NCBI GenBank assembly: GCA_013331625.1
Contig: DUGC01000019.1
Coordinates: forward strand, 1 to 13,492
DNA: 13,492 nt
Source: Candidatus Iainarchaeum sp.
GTDB lineage: Archaea > Iainarchaeota > Iainarchaeia > Iainarchaeales > Iainarchaeaceae
Direction: 5' to 3'
Shown here: piece after piece, positions 13,071 through 13,492 of the stretch
Layout: every line of letters begins with the position of its first letter
Numbering within the stretch: the first letter of the stretch is position 1
The notes under the pieces: model-generated
Database searches by the model: none
Seen by the model: only the letters and a program-made list of their open reading frames with translations
What the model was told of the DNA's origin: nothing
Made by a program: the position numbers and the translations under genes

Positions 13071-13103
13071 ATACTATCATATATGCGCATATATGGTTAT
13101 AAA
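13061..13103 (-). promoter_or_regulatory. Toxin-antitoxin promoter with palindromic operator
   Basis: CATATATGCGCATATATG (13078-13095) is a perfect 18-bp palindrome lying between the minus-strand TATA box (13096-13103) and the antitoxin start (13070). A second symmetric element, TAGTAT-ACAT-ATACTA (13061-13076), spans the start codon. An RHH dimer bound here would block transcription, giving autorepression as known for this class. Confidence 0.7.
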
Positions 13104-13164
13104 TGGAACTTGGCAGGCTTGGCATCGCGCTTTGCCGATTTGTGTTTCGGTTCAGGGCGCATTG

Positions 13165-13203
13165 TTGTATGGACGCGCCACCTCCAAGGAATTTAAAGGT
13201 CAG
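13165..13203. repeat. Dispersed ~40-bp repeat, copy C
   Basis: TGTATGGACGCGCCACCTCC then AAGGAATTTAAAGGTCAG differs from copy A at only a few positions and one gap. It lies in the same orientation 1.77 kb away, on the other side of the unknown gene and the toxin-antitoxin pair. Weaker similarity starts at about 13137. Confidence 0.7.
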
Positions 13204-13375
13204 CTTGGGAGATTTTCAAATAATACAAAAAGTGATTTAATTGGTTTTGGCTTGAGTTGGAGTGTGCCAAAATATGCAACTTAAACATCGCGACCGTGAG
13301 AATAATGCAAATTTTTCCCTTTTTAGTTAGCTATTGTTCACAACTTCCCTACTACATTCCGCCTTTCAACTCCGC

Positions 13376-13391
13376 CATATATTTAAATATG
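13376..13391 (+). promoter_or_regulatory. TATA-type promoter near the right edge
   Basis: CATATATTTAAATATG is centred about 29 bp before ATG 13414. Its core resembles that of the 23-bp repeat. Confidence 0.45.
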
Positions 13392-13413
13392 ATTAGCCGC
13401 AGGAATACTTCTG

Positions 13414-13492
13414 ATGGTGGGGCCTGGAATAGTAAGCTCCTTTGGGGCAGAAACTCCGGGAAGCCATCTTTTAATAAGAATTCCGACCGGTG
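13414..13492 (+). CDS. Partial unknown protein, N-terminal 26 residues
   Basis: From ATG 13414 the frame reads MVGPGIVSSFGAETPGSHLL and stays open to the window edge. The TATA element upstream gives the leaderless distance seen for other genes here. A second frame from ATG 13389 is also open but begins inside the promoter. Too little is visible to name a family. Confidence 0.4.
   Translation, partial: MVGPGIVSSFGAETPGSHLLIRIPTG

Larger units (their letters stand above)
13104..13413. other. Intergenic region with repeat copy C and T-rich tracts
   Basis: Between the antitoxin operator and the last promoter I see one dispersed repeat copy and T-rich tracts (13308-13325). A short plus-strand frame from about 13092 to 13284 (64 codons from its last ATG) lacks supporting signals. 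Nothing here matches an RNA gene I know. Confidence 0.4.

Noticed and set aside
12811..13284. A 157-codon plus-strand open frame antisense to the antitoxin
   Set aside because: It runs through the well-supported antitoxin gene and its operator, and its peptide has no recognisable order. The tail from about 13092 could be read separately, but there is no start signal.

Overview
This window looks like ordinary archaeal chromosome with a small accessory segment at its right end. Several things point to Archaea. Most transcription units have an A/T-rich TATA element about 24-29 bp before the start codon and no leader, which is the archaeal leaderless arrangement. The gene set includes a DRG-type TGS GTPase, a HemK2/Mtq2-type methyltransferase, a PIN-domain protein and a ribbon-helix-helix/RelE toxin-antitoxin pair. 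Genes are short and closely packed, with stop/start overlaps, and many are unrecognised small membrane or surface proteins. That would suit a small-genome (DPANN-like) archaeon, but the lineage is an inference and no rRNA is present to test it.

Layout, left to right. Positions 1-1867 (minus strand) form an operon read right to left: an unknown helical protein, a PIN-domain protein, a GNAT acetyltransferase and the beginning of a further gene. All are joined by 4-bp stop/start overlaps. Positions 1980-4194 (plus) hold two overlapping genes for membrane-anchored surface proteins, one coiled-coil and one beta-sandwich-like. Positions 4271-7257 (minus) hold a membrane-tethered thioredoxin/DsbA-like protein, the Mtq2-like methyltransferase and the DRG-like GTPase with its own promoter. 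Positions 7327-8852 (plus) hold a TatD-type hydrolase, a membrane-anchored coiled-coil protein and a small CDGSH iron-sulfur protein. Positions 8849-9532 (minus) encode an RNase H with an HIII-like front and an HII-like active site. A tiny two-helix membrane protein (9657-9887, plus) and an MscS-family channel (9982-11130, minus) follow.

From about 11131 the character changes. About 530 bp of gene-poor sequence contains a 14-bp inverted repeat, clustered hairpins and two copies of an imperfect repeat of about 40 bp. It is followed by an unrecognised basic protein (11660-12490) and a RelE/RHH toxin-antitoxin operon with a palindromic operator. A third copy of the repeat lies beyond the operon. 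A 23-bp exact direct repeat with a TATA-like core brackets the segment holding the unknown gene. This is the most likely place for a mobile or recently rearranged element. The window ends just inside what may be a new leaderless gene (13414 onward).

The strongest leads are several proteins whose family is clear but whose key residues are not canonical: the DRG-like GTPase lacking usable G3/G4 motifs, the CDGSH protein lacking one of its three cysteine ligands, the DsbA-like domain without its CxxC, and the hybrid RNase H. The repeat-rich island at 11.2-13.2 kb is the other lead. No complete novel defence or mobile system could be demonstrated from the sequence alone.
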